Source: Streptomyces sp. NRRL B-1140 (GTDB lineage: Bacteria > Actinomycetota > Actinomycetes > Streptomycetales > Streptomycetaceae). Taken from it: a DNA stretch of 64,000 nt. The notes beneath the pieces are model-generated. The model was not told the origin of the DNA. It saw only the letters and a list, made by a program, of their open reading frames with translations, and searched no databases. Positions 42,067 to 51,074 of this stretch are shown here, one piece after another. The position numbers and the translations under genes were made by a program. Each line of letters begins with the position of its first letter. Position 1 is the stretch's first letter. The stretch spans positions 1 through 64,000 of the forward strand of contig NZ_LGEA01000080.1 in NCBI RefSeq assembly GCF_001280065.1, read 5' to 3'.

Positions 42067-45000
42067 ATGGCGGGACCGCAGCGGTACGACCAGGCGCTGG
42101 CCAGGCTGATCGAGTGGGCCGGAAACCCGAGCCCGGCCGAACTGCGCGAAGAGATCGCGAGCGACCTGGAGCGGGGCCGGCGCCCACCGGGGATCAGCTC
42201 CCTCGATTCCCGGCTCGCGGGGGCGATCCCGCGCCACCGCAGGGACCGACACGACTTCCTGAACGCCCTGGTGAGACTTGCGCACCGACGCAACGGAACG
42301 CGCTTACCGCTTCCCACCTCGGCGCAGTGGGACAACATGGCGGAGGAGGCGCGCAAAGCCCGCCTCAAGCGATCAGCGGAGACGGCCGGTCCTCCGGGAG
42401 GGCCGCCCCAGGCCCGCCCGGAGGGGCAGGACTGGCAGGACGATACGGCCCAGTCCCAGGCCTGGCAGTTCGTCCGGCCCGGCTTCGAAGAGCGCGCCGA
42501 CGCCCTGCGGGAGCAGGCCCGGGAGTTCGCCGGCCGACTGGCCGGGCTGTACGGACCCGTGCGCGACCTCCTCGCCGACGACCCGTGGCACGACCCGAAC
42601 CTGGCCCGCCGTATCGCTCACCGGACCAACCTCCTTCTGTACCAGCTCCGGTGCCACCAGGAAGGGATCCTCGAACCGGCCGAGGCGGCCCTGCTCGCCC
42701 TCCTTCCGTTCCTCTACCAGGTGCACAGCGCGCACACGGCCGCGGCGCTGTCCCATGTGAACCCGGCCGACCTCGGGGCACAGCCGGCGGGTGGCCCCGA
42801 ACGCCGGGCCTACGAGGTGCTGCTGCGCTCCCACAAAAGGCTCGTCCGGCAGGCCGTGCGCGGTGAGGCCCTCCAGGACCGGTCCGGCGGACGCCGCGAG
42901 ATCGGCTGGTGGCTGTTCCACCAGTGGGCCAAGGGCCGGCCCATGGACCTCCGGGCCGTGCCGGGCACGGCGGATGTCTGTGGAGCCGACATGGCGACCG
43001 TCTGCCGACCGGAACTGGTGTCCCGGTTGCTGGCCTGTGCGCAGGTGGCGCCGCGCAAGCTGTACGGGCGCGGTCGCACCGGTGCCCTCCGTGAGGATCC
43101 CTATCCGCTCGACTTCGGCGGCCGGGACTGGCAGCAGGTGCGCGAATGGCTGGTGGGGCCGCTGTTCGCGATCGCCCACGCCCTGGCGATCGAACTCACG
43201 GACCTTCCCCCGGCGGTCGTCCGGCACCTCGGCATCCCGGATCCCCTGGATCTCGATTGCCTCTTCACCACGGTGGCAGAGGCCACCTGGGCCGCCCACC
43301 GGGACGTCCTCGGACTGAGAGCGGTGTGTGATCACCCCGCGGCCGTGGCCGCGCTGTCCGAGCACGCCGAACTCGTGGACACCCTGCTGCGCGGCGCCCG
43401 GCGAGCGAAGCTCGCCGAGGAGGTCGGCGCACTGCCGGTGTACGCCCACGCCGACGAGGTGCACGAGGCGGACGGCGGGGAGGGACCGGCCCAAGCCGGC
43501 GAAGTGATCCGGTTCCGGCTCGACGAGGAACGCATCCAGGAACTCCTCATGGGCGAGAACCTGTACCGCGACCGCAGTCTCGCGATCCGCGAGCTCTACC
43601 AGAACGCGCTGGACGCCTGCCGCTACCGCCGGGCACGCCAGCACGCACGCGACGGACGCGACACCTACGACGGTGAGATCACCTTCACGCAGGACTTCGA
43701 CCGCGAGGAGGGCCGCTACTACCTGGAGTGCGCGGACAACGGGATCGGAATGGACGAGTCGGTTCTGGCGGACGTCTTCTCCCGCGCCGGCGTCCGGTTC
43801 ACCGACCTGCCTCGCTACCAGGAGGAGCGGGAGGACTGGGAGCGGCAGGGCATCACCGTCCATCCCAACAGCAGGTTCGGCATCGGCGTGCTCAGCTACT
43901 TCATGATCGCGGACGAGATCCGGGTCACCACCTGCGCCATGGACGGGGGCACCGGACGCCCGGAGGAACTCACCGTCCTGATCACCGGCCCCGGCCACTA
44001 CTTCAGAGTGCGCAGGACCGGCCGCAAGGGTCCCGTCGGCACGACGGTGCGCCTGTATCTGCGTGACGGGGACAAGGCCCCCTCCTGCGTACGGGAACTG
44101 CGCCGGCTACTGGGTCTGGCCGAGTTCCCGACGATCGCCCGGCACGGCACGCAGGAGGCGATCTGGAAACCGGGGGAGCTGCGCCTGCGGGAAGCCGCCG
44201 CGAGCCGCCCCGGAGGCTTCGTGGCCCACGGGCGCACGGTCGCCTGGCCGGGGGGCACCTACGAGGCCGATGGCCAGGTGATCTGGTGCGAGGAGGGGGG
44301 CGGCATCCTTGTCGACGGCATCCACACCGAGCCCAGGACACGGCGAGGGGTGCTGACCGACCCCGGCAACCGCCGCCGCCCGCGCGGGGTCGTCGTCAAC
44401 CTGACCGGGAGCACGCGGCCTCGGGATCTGTCGGTGGACCGTACGGAGATCCTGGACGACGACGTCTGCGAGCCGGTGGAACGGCTCATCGCGGACGCCC
44501 TGCCCGCTCTGCTCTCCGCCGATCCTCCCCTGCTCGGCTTCGAATGGCTGTCAGAAATGGCCTGGCACAGCCCGCGGCTCGCGGACATCGTGACCGAGGC
44601 GGCCGGGAAGGCCGGGGTCGAGATGGAGCTGCACGGTCACCCGGTGCCGGTTGCCAGGACCGGGTTCTTCCCGGTGGACGACCAAGTCGTCCACCGGGCC
44701 GACTCGGGCCTACCTGAGGCCAAGCGCTTCGCGGTCGCCGCTGCCCGGGGCGACGTCTACGGCTTCCCCGATGACATCACGTTGCTGTGGCGGCTGCTCG
44801 CCCATCGGCCGAACGTCGAACTGTCCACCCTGACCGCGCTGGTACCGGAGCTCGCCCGGATCGACTCGGTGCTCGCCGCCAAGCCCTCGGACATGCTGTT
44901 GCGCACCGATTCCGGAGGGGCTTGGAACAACAGGAGCTGGACGGACCCGGAGATGCTCGCCCATGTGACGGCTCACCCCGGACATGCTCTGTCCGTGGCG

Positions 45001-46518
45001 CTGACCTGCGGGATGTCCTACGAGGCGGCCGTCGCCCGCCTGGAGCGACTCCATCTGCCCGTACCGGCACCCGCCAATGCCGCCGTCTCGGTCGACCCGA
45101 CCGGTGTGGCGTTGCTCGACCGTCATAACAGGGCTTACGGGGGTGGCTGGTGGGAGCCCGGGGAGGCGGTGCCGCCCGGCCACCTCCTCAAAGCAGCACT
45201 GCTGTTGAACATCGGTGCCGACGAGGCGGCCGACCGGATGAGGGCTTTCGGCTTCGACGTCCAGGGGGGAGCGATGCCGATGGAGGCCCCCGAGGACTGG
45301 GTGGTGAAACTGCTCAGCCGCGACCTGGACGGGGAAAGCCCCTGGCTCGATCTCCGTGTCCCGGTCCCCGTGGGGCACGTCCTGGCCGCTGTCGCCGAGT
45401 GCCGGCGCTCGTTCGGCGAGGTGGTCGATGTGCTCAGGGCGTACGGATTCCACCCGGAACTCGGTCCTCTCGACGAGGAGGGCGCCGCGGAACTGTTCGC
45501 GCAGGCGGCACAGTGGGGCTGGCGTTCGGACGCTGTCGAGTGCCTCAAAGTGGGAGAAGCGGTGCCGCCCGGCCTCCTCGCCCTCGCGGCGCTCACCGCG
45601 GATGTCCCCCTGTCCGACATCGCCCGCCGCCTCGCGGAGTTCGGCCTCTCGGCCGGTGCCCACCCTGAGCATGCCGACTCGACGGACACGCTGATCCTCA
45701 GCATCGACACACGGGAGCGCTACTGGCACGACAGTGGTGACGAGATCGACCTCCCCGCCCTTGTGGATGCCTCCCAAAGAAGCGGGCTTGCCCCAGCGGT
45801 GTTGGCGGACCGCCTCCGCGCCTATGGCTTGCGGGTCCCCTGGTCGGAGCTGCCGGAGCGGGTGGAACCAGACGACGTGATGATGCTGCGCCAGCTCTTC
45901 GCCTACCGGCTCCGGGACGACGAGGCCGTCGAGGCGGGCCGGCCTTTGCCCATGCTGGCGGTGATCTCGGCGGCGCAGACCATGAGCAAGTCCCCCCGGA
46001 CGGTCATCGACCGGCTCGCCTGCTATGGATTGCGCACCCTGTGCACCACGGCGCCGACCAAGGCGAGCAGGTATGACGTCGAACTCGTCAGCCCCTGGTC
46101 GGGCAGTCTGGCGCGGGGGACCGCACTCGACTGGGACGAGCCCGTGCCGGTGCACTACCTGGTCTCCGCGCCGCGCACCCTGGTGATGGAGCCTCAGGAG
46201 GTGGTGGACCGTCTGACGGCCTTCGGCCTTCGGGTCCCCGTCGACGCGCTGAGCGACCTGGACGAGACCGACCGACGCCTGTGCCTCGAGGAACACAACC
46301 AGGACGGAGAAAACCGCCGGCTCCCGCTGAATCTGGCCCGGCCGATCAGCGACTTCTTGAGCATCGTCCGTTTCGCCGGCCTGCCCCTGGAGGAGCTCCT
46401 TCCCAGGCTCACCCGTCTCGGAGTGGACCTGCCGCGCGTGGCCGACGCCGTCCGTGCCGCCCTGCCCCAAGTCCCCGGCCTGGTCATGTCTCCAGAGGAG
46501 ACGCCGCTCACCTCGTAG
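42067..46518 (+). CDS. Giant GHKL (Hsp90-like) ATPase with C-terminal wHTH-like repeats
   Basis: A 1483-residue protein with no membrane segment. Residues 1-~470 are helical and unassigned. Residues ~479-830 form a GHKL ATPase of the Hsp90 kind: N-box Glu509 and Asn513 in IRELYQNALDACRYR, G1 box CADNGIGMDESVL (Asp557, Gly559, Gly561), G2 region HPNSRFGIGVLSYFM (599-613). VVNLTGSTRPRDLSVDRTEI follows. From ~966 to ~1450 about eight repeats of ~66 residues share a core like PVPVGHVLAAVA...FGEVVDVLRAYGFHP. Such repeats match what is called Hsp90-associated winged-HTH. Similar proteins have been predicted in bacterial conflict or signalling systems, but no function is established. GGAGGGGG precedes the ATG. 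Confidence 0.85.
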   Translation: MAGPQRYDQALARLIEWAGNPSPAELREEIASDLERGRRPPGISSLDSRLAGAIPRHRRDRHDFLNALVRLAHRRNGTRLPLPTSAQWDNMAEEARKARLKRSAETAGPPGGPPQARPEGQDWQDDTAQSQAWQFVRPGFEERADALREQAREFAGRLAGLYGPVRDLLADDPWHDPNLARRIAHRTNLLLYQLRCHQEGILEPAEAALLALLPFLYQVHSAHTAAALSHVNPADLGAQPAGGPERRAYEVLLRSHKRLVRQAVRGEALQDRSGGRREIGWWLFHQWAKGRPMDLRAVPGTADVCGADMATVCRPELVSRLLACAQVAPRKLYGRGRTGALREDPYPLDFGGRDWQQVREWLVGPLFAIAHALAIELTDLPPAVVRHLGIPDPLDLDCLFTTVAEATWAAHRDVLGLRAVCDHPAAVAALSEHAELVDTLLRGARRAKLAEEVGALPVYAHADEVHEADGGEGPAQAGEVIRFRLDEERIQELLMGENLYRDRSLAIRELYQNALDACRYRRARQHARDGRDTYDGEITFTQDFDREEGRYYLECADNGIGMDESVLADVFSRAGVRFTDLPRYQEEREDWERQGITVHPNSRFGIGVLSYFMIADEIRVTTCAMDGGTGRPEELTVLITGPGHYFRVRRTGRKGPVGTTVRLYLRDGDKAPSCVRELRRLLGLAEFPTIARHGTQEAIWKPGELRLREAAASRPGGFVAHGRTVAWPGGTYEADGQVIWCEEGGGILVDGIHTEPRTRRGVLTDPGNRRRPRGVVVNLTGSTRPRDLSVDRTEILDDDVCEPVERLIADALPALLSADPPLLGFEWLSEMAWHSPRLADIVTEAAGKAGVEMELHGHPVPVARTGFFPVDDQVVHRADSGLPEAKRFAVAAARGDVYGFPDDITLLWRLLAHRPNVELSTLTALVPELARIDSVLAAKPSDMLLRTDSGGAWNNRSWTDPEMLAHVTAHPGHALSVALTCGMSYEAAVARLERLHLPVPAPANAAVSVDPTGVALLDRHNRAYGGGWWEPGEAVPPGHLLKAALLLNIGADEAADRMRAFGFDVQGGAMPMEAPEDWVVKLLSRDLDGESPWLDLRVPVPVGHVLAAVAECRRSFGEVVDVLRAYGFHPELGPLDEEGAAELFAQAAQWGWRSDAVECLKVGEAVPPGLLALAALTADVPLSDIARRLAEFGLSAGAHPEHADSTDTLILSIDTRERYWHDSGDEIDLPALVDASQRSGLAPAVLADRLRAYGLRVPWSELPERVEPDDVMMLRQLFAYRLRDDEAVEAGRPLPMLAVISAAQTMSKSPRTVIDRLACYGLRTLCTTAPTKASRYDVELVSPWSGSLARGTALDWDEPVPVHYLVSAPRTLVMEPQEVVDRLTAFGLRVPVDALSDLDETDRRLCLEEHNQDGENRRLPLNLARPISDFLSIVRFAGLPLEELLPRLTRLGVDLPRVADAVRAALPQVPGLVMSPEETPLTS
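44962..46440 (+). repeat. About eight degenerate ~66-residue protein repeats in the ATPase C-terminus
   Basis: Repeat units begin near residues 966, 1025, 1094, 1161, 1225, 1288, 1354 and 1421. Each has a hydrophobic/acidic lead-in, a P(V/L)P-x-x-x-L motif, and ends in a helix of the type VVDRL-x-A-F/Y-G-L-x-V-P (for example TVIDRLACYGLRTL and EVVDRLTAFGLRVP). The DNA itself is not repetitive, so the duplication is old. Confidence 0.75.
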
Positions 46519-46547
46519 GCCCGGATGCGCAGCCGTTGCCTCGCCGG

Positions 46548-47348
46548 TCAGTCCGCCAGTGCGTAGAAGCCGATCGGCGAGTTCGGCCGGAACCCGATCC
46601 GCGGGTACACGGGCGCGCCGGCGGCGGTCGCGTGCAGGGTCGCCCGGGTCAGGCCGGTGGCCCGGGCCCCCTCGTACAGCGCCTTGCGTGTCACGGCCTC
46701 CCCGTAGCCTCGCCGCTCCCACGCCGGATCGGTGGCGACGAGCACGACGAAGAGCCGCCCGTCCGCCTCGACGGAGGCGGCGCAGGTCACGGGGACGCCC
46801 TCCCGCAGCCCCAGGTAAGCGAACACCCCGCTCTTCCACAGCGAGGACCCGGCGAGCCCGTCCCGCCCGTCCTCGAGCGGGAACCCGTAGGCGCGGGAGT
46901 TGATGTCCGCGTACGCCCGCAGCAGCTCCTCGTCGTCCACGCGGACGAAGGTCAGCTCGGGGTGGGCGGGTTCGGGAACCGGCAGCAGGTCACCCGCCAT
47001 GCCGGTGCCGGGAAAGGCGTACCGCAGGCCCGCCTGCTCGGCGGCTGCCCCGAGCCCGGCCTGCGCCTGGTCGTCGAGCAGGGCTTCGAAGACCCACAGG
47101 AACCCGGCGTGGGATTTCGCCCGCATGATCTGGGAGGCCTCGTTCAGCCGCTGCTTCAGCAACCCGGCGTCCGTACCGACGTCCGTCAGGGTCACGCAGT
47201 TCCAGAAGGCGAACCGGCAGTCGGCCCACCGCACGGCGATGCCCGGCAGGTCCCGCACGTCGGCACCGGGATCGCGATCGAGCACCATGGCCCGCCAGAC
47301 CGTGGCGAGCTGTTCCATCGACTCGATCGACTCCGCGAGATCACGCAC
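46548..47348 (-). CDS. GNAT-family N-acetyltransferase
   Basis: A 266-residue protein. The C-terminal ~100 residues carry the acetyl-CoA fold: LFVVLVATDPAWERRGYGEA (motif A, RRGYG) and ATAAGAPVYPRIGFRPNSPI (motif B). The N-terminal ~130 residues are a less conserved helical region. The acceptor is unknown. GTG 47348 follows GGAGGGGG with 6 bases. Convergent with the giant ATPase gene (29 bases between). Confidence 0.83.
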   Translation of the reverse strand: MRDLAESIESMEQLATVWRAMVLDRDPGADVRDLPGIAVRWADCRFAFWNCVTLTDVGTDAGLLKQRLNEASQIMRAKSHAGFLWVFEALLDDQAQAGLGAAAEQAGLRYAFPGTGMAGDLLPVPEPAHPELTFVRVDDEELLRAYADINSRAYGFPLEDGRDGLAGSSLWKSGVFAYLGLREGVPVTCAASVEADGRLFVVLVATDPAWERRGYGEAVTRKALYEGARATGLTRATLHATAAGAPVYPRIGFRPNSPIGFYALAD

Positions 47349-47616
47349 AGGTCCCCCTCCGGTCACCGACTGCTGCCGCCCCGGTCCTGCCCGCCGGCGG
47401 CCCGGCTCATCCTCCGGTCTTGCCAGGGGAGCCGTTTGTGGCCGGTAAGTGGCCAAGGTCCTGCCCCGCGTGGGCGGGTCGGCGGGGGAATGCTCCGGAG
47501 CCCGGCATAAAAGGCCCGTAAAGATTGCCGGAACATGGCAATGAAACGGCACCTCCCCGCGTGTGAAGATTCCGCCAAGTCGGAGTTCAGCGGCAGGGGG
47601 GAGGGGGACGGCGCGG

Positions 47617-48129
47617 ATGGTCTGGTTTCTGGGACTGGGCATGACGGGGGTCGCGTTGCTCGCCCTGTCGCTGCTCTTCGACGGGGTGCTGGACGGCGTC
47701 CTCGACGGTGCGCTGGGCAGTGCCCTGGACGGGTGGCTGTCGCTGCCGGTCATCGCCGGGTTCCTGGCGATGACCGGCTTCGCCGGGGCCGTCGCCACGG
47801 GTGCGGCGGACGCCGGTCCCGCGGTGGCCACCACGGCGGGAGCCGTGTGCGGAGTCGGGACGGCCTGGCTGACCTACCGCTTCAGCCGGGTTCTGATGCG
47901 TGACCAGACGGATCTCACGCCGACCGGCGACGACCTGGTGGGGACGTCGGGCAACGTGGTCACGGCCATCCCGGCGGACGGCGGCTACGGCGAGGTACTG
48001 CTGCGACTCGCGGGTCAGCCGGTGAAGTTCGCCGCCCGCAGTGCGGGGCCGGTGGCCCGAGGCGCCGAGGTGTGGGTGGAGGCGGTGCCCTCCGCCACGT
48101 CCGTCGTGGTCCGCCCGGTGGACCGCTGA
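47617..48129 (+). CDS. NfeD-like membrane protein
   Basis: A 170-residue protein. Two or three N-terminal hydrophobic segments (FLGLGMTGVALLALSLLF, LSLPVIAGFLAMTGFAGAV, PAVATTAGAVCGVGTAWLTY) are followed by a C-terminal OB-fold domain (LVGTSGNVVTAIPADGGYGE...VWVEAVPSATSVVV). This is the NfeD1b partner normally encoded beside flotillin genes, as here. A GGAGGGGG site precedes ATG 47617 by 10 bases. Confidence 0.85.
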   Translation: MVWFLGLGMTGVALLALSLLFDGVLDGVLDGALGSALDGWLSLPVIAGFLAMTGFAGAVATGAADAGPAVATTAGAVCGVGTAWLTYRFSRVLMRDQTDLTPTGDDLVGTSGNVVTAIPADGGYGEVLLRLAGQPVKFAARSAGPVARGAEVWVEAVPSATSVVVRPVDR

Positions 48130-48133
48130 CCCG

Positions 48134-48191
48134 CCTTCCCTCCCTCCCTCCGTCCTTCTTCTCTTTCTGTTCGTTCTTCCTGTTCGTTCTT
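48134..48191 (+). other. Pyrimidine-rich tract between nfeD and the flotillin gene
   Basis: A 58-base stretch with no A and only five G contains TGTTCGTTCTT twice (48168-48178 and 48181-48191). It replaces a typical leader between two co-directional genes. The tract could be unstructured RNA or a promoter-proximal element. Confidence 0.6.
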
Positions 48192-48216
48192 ACGTATGTG
48201 ATTCGGGGGCACTGTC

Positions 48217-49740
48217 ATGAGTCCTGTCGTCGTCGCCGTCGCGGGGGTCGTCGTACTCCTCGTGCTGCTGGCACTGGTCGTGGTCACCCGCTACAAGGTG
48301 GCGGGTCCGAGTGAGGCGTTCATCGTCACCGGCCGGCGCGGCAAGAAGGCCACCGACCCGGAGACCGGCCGGGTCTTCACCGACAACAGCGGGCAGAAGG
48401 TCGTGGTCGGCGGCGGCGTGTTCGTCGTGCCGTTCGTGCAGCAGAAGTTCACCCTCGACCTGTCCTCCCGCCACATCCCGGTCGCGGTGCGCGGCGCGGT
48501 CACGCTGCGCGGTGTGAAGGCCAACCTGGACGGTGTCGCGATCGTCAAGGTCGGCGGCACCGAGGACTCCATCCGCGCCGCCGCGCAGCGGTTCCTGATG
48601 CAGCAGGACGGCATCGTCGGCTTCACCCAGGAGGTGCTGTCCGGCGCGCTGCGGGCCATCGTCGGACGGATGTCGGTGGAGGACGTCATCCGCGACCGGG
48701 CGGCGTTCGCCGGGCAGGTCGCGGAGGAGGCCGAGGCCAGCCTGTCCGGGCAGGGGCTGGTGCTGGACGCGTTCCAGATCCAGGACATCACCACCGAGGG
48801 CTCCTACCTGGAGGACCTCGGCCGGCCCGAGGCGGCACGAGCCAAGCAGGAGGCCGACATCGCCGAGGCCGTCGCCCGGCGGGCCGCAGAGCAGGCACGG
48901 CTGAAGGCGGAGGAGGAGATCGCGGTCGCGCAGCGGACCTTCGCCCTCAAGCAGGCCGAGATCAAGGCCGAGACCGACGAGGCCGCGGCCCGCGCGGCGG
49001 CGGCCGGACCGCTGGCCGAGGCGGCCCGGCAGCAGGAGATCCTCACCCAGCAGGAGAAGGTCGCCGAGCGGCAGGCCGCGCTGACCGACCGGCAGCTCGA
49101 CACCCAGGTCCGCAAGCCCGCCGACGCCCAGCGCTACGCCGCCGAACAGGAGGCCGAGGCCAAGCGCGTCGCCCGGGTCAAGCAGGCCGAAGCGGACAAG
49201 GCGGCCGGTATCGCGGCCGCGCAGGCGGAGGCCGAGCGGGCCCGGCTGACCGGTGAGGGCGAGAAGCAGCGCCGCTCCGCGCTGGCCGAGGCGGAGGCCG
49301 TCGAGGGCCTGAAGCAGGGTGAGGCCGAGCGGGCCCGGCGTGCGGCGATCGCGGAGGCCGTCCGGCTGGAGGGCGAGGCCGACGCGTCGGCGATCGGTGC
49401 GAAGGGCGCGGCCGAGGCCGAGGCGATGCGCAAGAAGGCGGACGCGTTCGGGCAGTACGGGGACGCGGCCATCCTGCAGATGCTCGTCGAGGTGCTGCCG
49501 CAGGTCGTGGCCAAGGCGTCCGAGCCGCTGAGCGCGGTGGAGAAGATGACGGTCATCTCCACCGACGGCGCCGGCCGCATCCCGCGGGCGGTCGCGGACA
49601 ACGTCGCCCAGGGCCTGGAACTTCTCGGCTCCACGACGGGCGTCGACCTCGCCGAGCTGCTGAAGGGCGTCACGCGGCGCACCGCGGCGACGGGAGAGCA
49701 GCCGGTGTCGCCCAACGGGAAGGTCGAGATCACCGGCTGA
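48217..49740 (+). CDS. Flotillin-family SPFH protein (YuaG/FloT-like)
   Basis: A 507-residue membrane scaffold protein. The N-terminal membrane anchor is VVVAVAGVVVLLVLLALVVV (residues 4-23). The SPFH domain follows (SEAFIVTGRRG, VVGGGVFVVPFVQQKFTLDL, VDAFQIQDITTE-like segment near 190). A long Ala/Glu/Gln-rich coiled coil runs from about residue 205 to 400. A flotillin C-terminus ends it (FGQYGDAAILQMLVEVLPQV). Flotillins organise membrane microdomains and affect signalling and secretion. With the NfeD-like gene 87 bases upstream this forms the conserved nfeD-floT pair. Confidence 0.93.
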   Translation: MSPVVVAVAGVVVLLVLLALVVVTRYKVAGPSEAFIVTGRRGKKATDPETGRVFTDNSGQKVVVGGGVFVVPFVQQKFTLDLSSRHIPVAVRGAVTLRGVKANLDGVAIVKVGGTEDSIRAAAQRFLMQQDGIVGFTQEVLSGALRAIVGRMSVEDVIRDRAAFAGQVAEEAEASLSGQGLVLDAFQIQDITTEGSYLEDLGRPEAARAKQEADIAEAVARRAAEQARLKAEEEIAVAQRTFALKQAEIKAETDEAAARAAAAGPLAEAARQQEILTQQEKVAERQAALTDRQLDTQVRKPADAQRYAAEQEAEAKRVARVKQAEADKAAGIAAAQAEAERARLTGEGEKQRRSALAEAEAVEGLKQGEAERARRAAIAEAVRLEGEADASAIGAKGAAEAEAMRKKADAFGQYGDAAILQMLVEVLPQVVAKASEPLSAVEKMTVISTDGAGRIPRAVADNVAQGLELLGSTTGVDLAELLKGVTRRTAATGEQPVSPNGKVEITG

Positions 49741-49757
49741 CGCGCCGGTGCTCCGCG

Positions 49758-49791
49758 GGGCCCGCTCGCCGTTCACCCGGTGGGCGGGCCC
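49758..49791. terminator. Hairpin between the flotillin gene and the PucR-type gene
   Basis: Arms GGGCCCGC (49758-49765) and GCGGGCCC (49784-49791), with further partial pairing inside, lie between convergent genes. The stem ends 29 bases before the opposite gene's stop. Confidence 0.6.
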
Positions 49792-49820
49792 TGGATCGTC
49801 CCCCGTCCTTGCTCGCCTGC

Positions 49821-50879
49821 TCAGATCTCCTGGGCCGGCCAGTCCAGCAGCCGCGCCCCGATGACGGCGGTCTGCAGGGTGTAGCGGTGCAGGGGATCGG
49901 CCGGGTTGGCGCCGGTCAGCTGATGGATGCGCTCCAGCCGGTACGTCAGGGCCCGCACGCTCAGTGCCAGGCGACGGGCCGCCTCGGCTGCGGTGCACCC
50001 GGACTCGAAGTACACCTGCAACGTACGGAGGAGCGGCTCGGCACCGCCGCGGGCACGCCTCAGCGGCCCCAGCGCGCTGAGGACCAGGTCGGCCATGGCC
50101 TGCCGGTCACGGGCGAGGACCGGGTAGACCAACAGATCGGCGGCGCGGACGACGGGATCGTCCAGGCCCAGCCGGCCGGCGAGTTCGAGCGTGCTGAGCG
50201 CCTCCTCGTAGGAGTGCACCACTCCGCCGGCGCCGGGCCGCGGGCGGCCGATGGCCACGCGGCCGTCGTCCGTGGCGGCGTGGGCCTGCTTGGCGAAGTA
50301 GGCGAGCACGTCGTCCTGGTCGCCGGGAGCGATGCAGACCAGCTTCTCGTTCTTCGTGGCGAGCAGGATGCGCCGGTTGCCGAACCGCGCCGTCAGCGCG
50401 GCCTCGATGCGGCGGGTGACCGGTGCGACGTCGTCGTACGCCTCGGGCCCCTCGGCGACCGCGACGGCATGGGCGCGGGAAAGCACGAGGCCGAAGCGTT
50501 CGGCGCGCTCGGCGAGGCGGCCCAGGTTGCTGCGGCCGTAGAGCAGGTCGTCGATGAACTCCCGGCGTGCCGCCTCCTCTTCGCGCACGGCCTGGCGCTG
50601 GGCCCGCTCGTACCCCTCGGCGAAGGCGTCGACCGCCTGCTCGACCGCGGCCAGGACACTGGCGGCGGAGCCCGGGGTGCCGGGCCAGCCGGCCCGGGTG
50701 GCCGCGAGGTGCTCCCGTACGAGGCCGCGCAGACTGTGTCCGCGCTCCGCGGCCATCTCACCCAGGGCGCGGCGGTCGTCGAGCTCGTCCCGCGTCGGAC
50801 GACGGCCGGTCGCCGCGACCTCGGCCAGGATCTCCGCGTACCCGTCCAGGTACCGCGTCGCCGTGTCCGGCTCGCTCAC
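49821..50879 (-). CDS. PucR/CdaR-family helix-turn-helix regulator
   Basis: A 352-residue regulator. The N-terminal ~150 residues resemble RsbRD-N-type helical sensor domains (LGEMAAERGHSLRGLVREHL). The middle has a GGDEF-like fold (RFGLVLSRAHAVAVAEG, VAIGRPRPGAGGVVHSYEEA). The C-terminal HTH_30 is LLRTLQVYFESGCTAAEAAR with LALSVRALTYRLERIHQLTG. The effector and targets are unknown. The GTG follows AAGGGGG. No divergent target gene is close, so it may act in trans. Confidence 0.85.
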   Translation of the reverse strand: MSEPDTATRYLDGYAEILAEVAATGRRPTRDELDDRRALGEMAAERGHSLRGLVREHLAATRAGWPGTPGSAASVLAAVEQAVDAFAEGYERAQRQAVREEEAARREFIDDLLYGRSNLGRLAERAERFGLVLSRAHAVAVAEGPEAYDDVAPVTRRIEAALTARFGNRRILLATKNEKLVCIAPGDQDDVLAYFAKQAHAATDDGRVAIGRPRPGAGGVVHSYEEALSTLELAGRLGLDDPVVRAADLLVYPVLARDRQAMADLVLSALGPLRRARGGAEPLLRTLQVYFESGCTAAEAARRLALSVRALTYRLERIHQLTGANPADPLHRYTLQTAVIGARLLDWPAQEI

Positions 50880-51074
50880 CCTGCCCCCTTCCTTCGTGTG
50901 CCGCTGACGGCCCCTTTGACGGCCACCGGCATGCAGACCCTAGGGAACCCTGCCGGAAACCGGCAATGCGGGTAGGGCTTCGGCCCTTCATCATGGGTCG
51001 CGGGGAGCACCACGGATGGTTCCGGTGCCGGAGCCCGGAAAGGCGCCGGCGCCGGAACCGCGGTTCGTCAGGCT

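Noticed and set aside
39459..42866. 1135-codon open frame across the two-component system
   Set aside because: Out-of-frame Arg/Gly/Pro-rich shadow of the regulator and kinase genes, which have complete domain motifs in their own frames.
44962..46440. C-terminal periodicity of the giant ATPase gene as a DNA tandem repeat or CRISPR-like array
   Set aside because: The DNA units are not alike; only the protein pattern repeats.
46861..46890. Second copy of the hemC palindromic element (CTCGAGCGGG)
   Set aside because: Only the CTCGAGCGGG core is shared; the flanking C-run and ACCCCC are missing and the sequence is ordinary coding DNA of the acetyltransferase.
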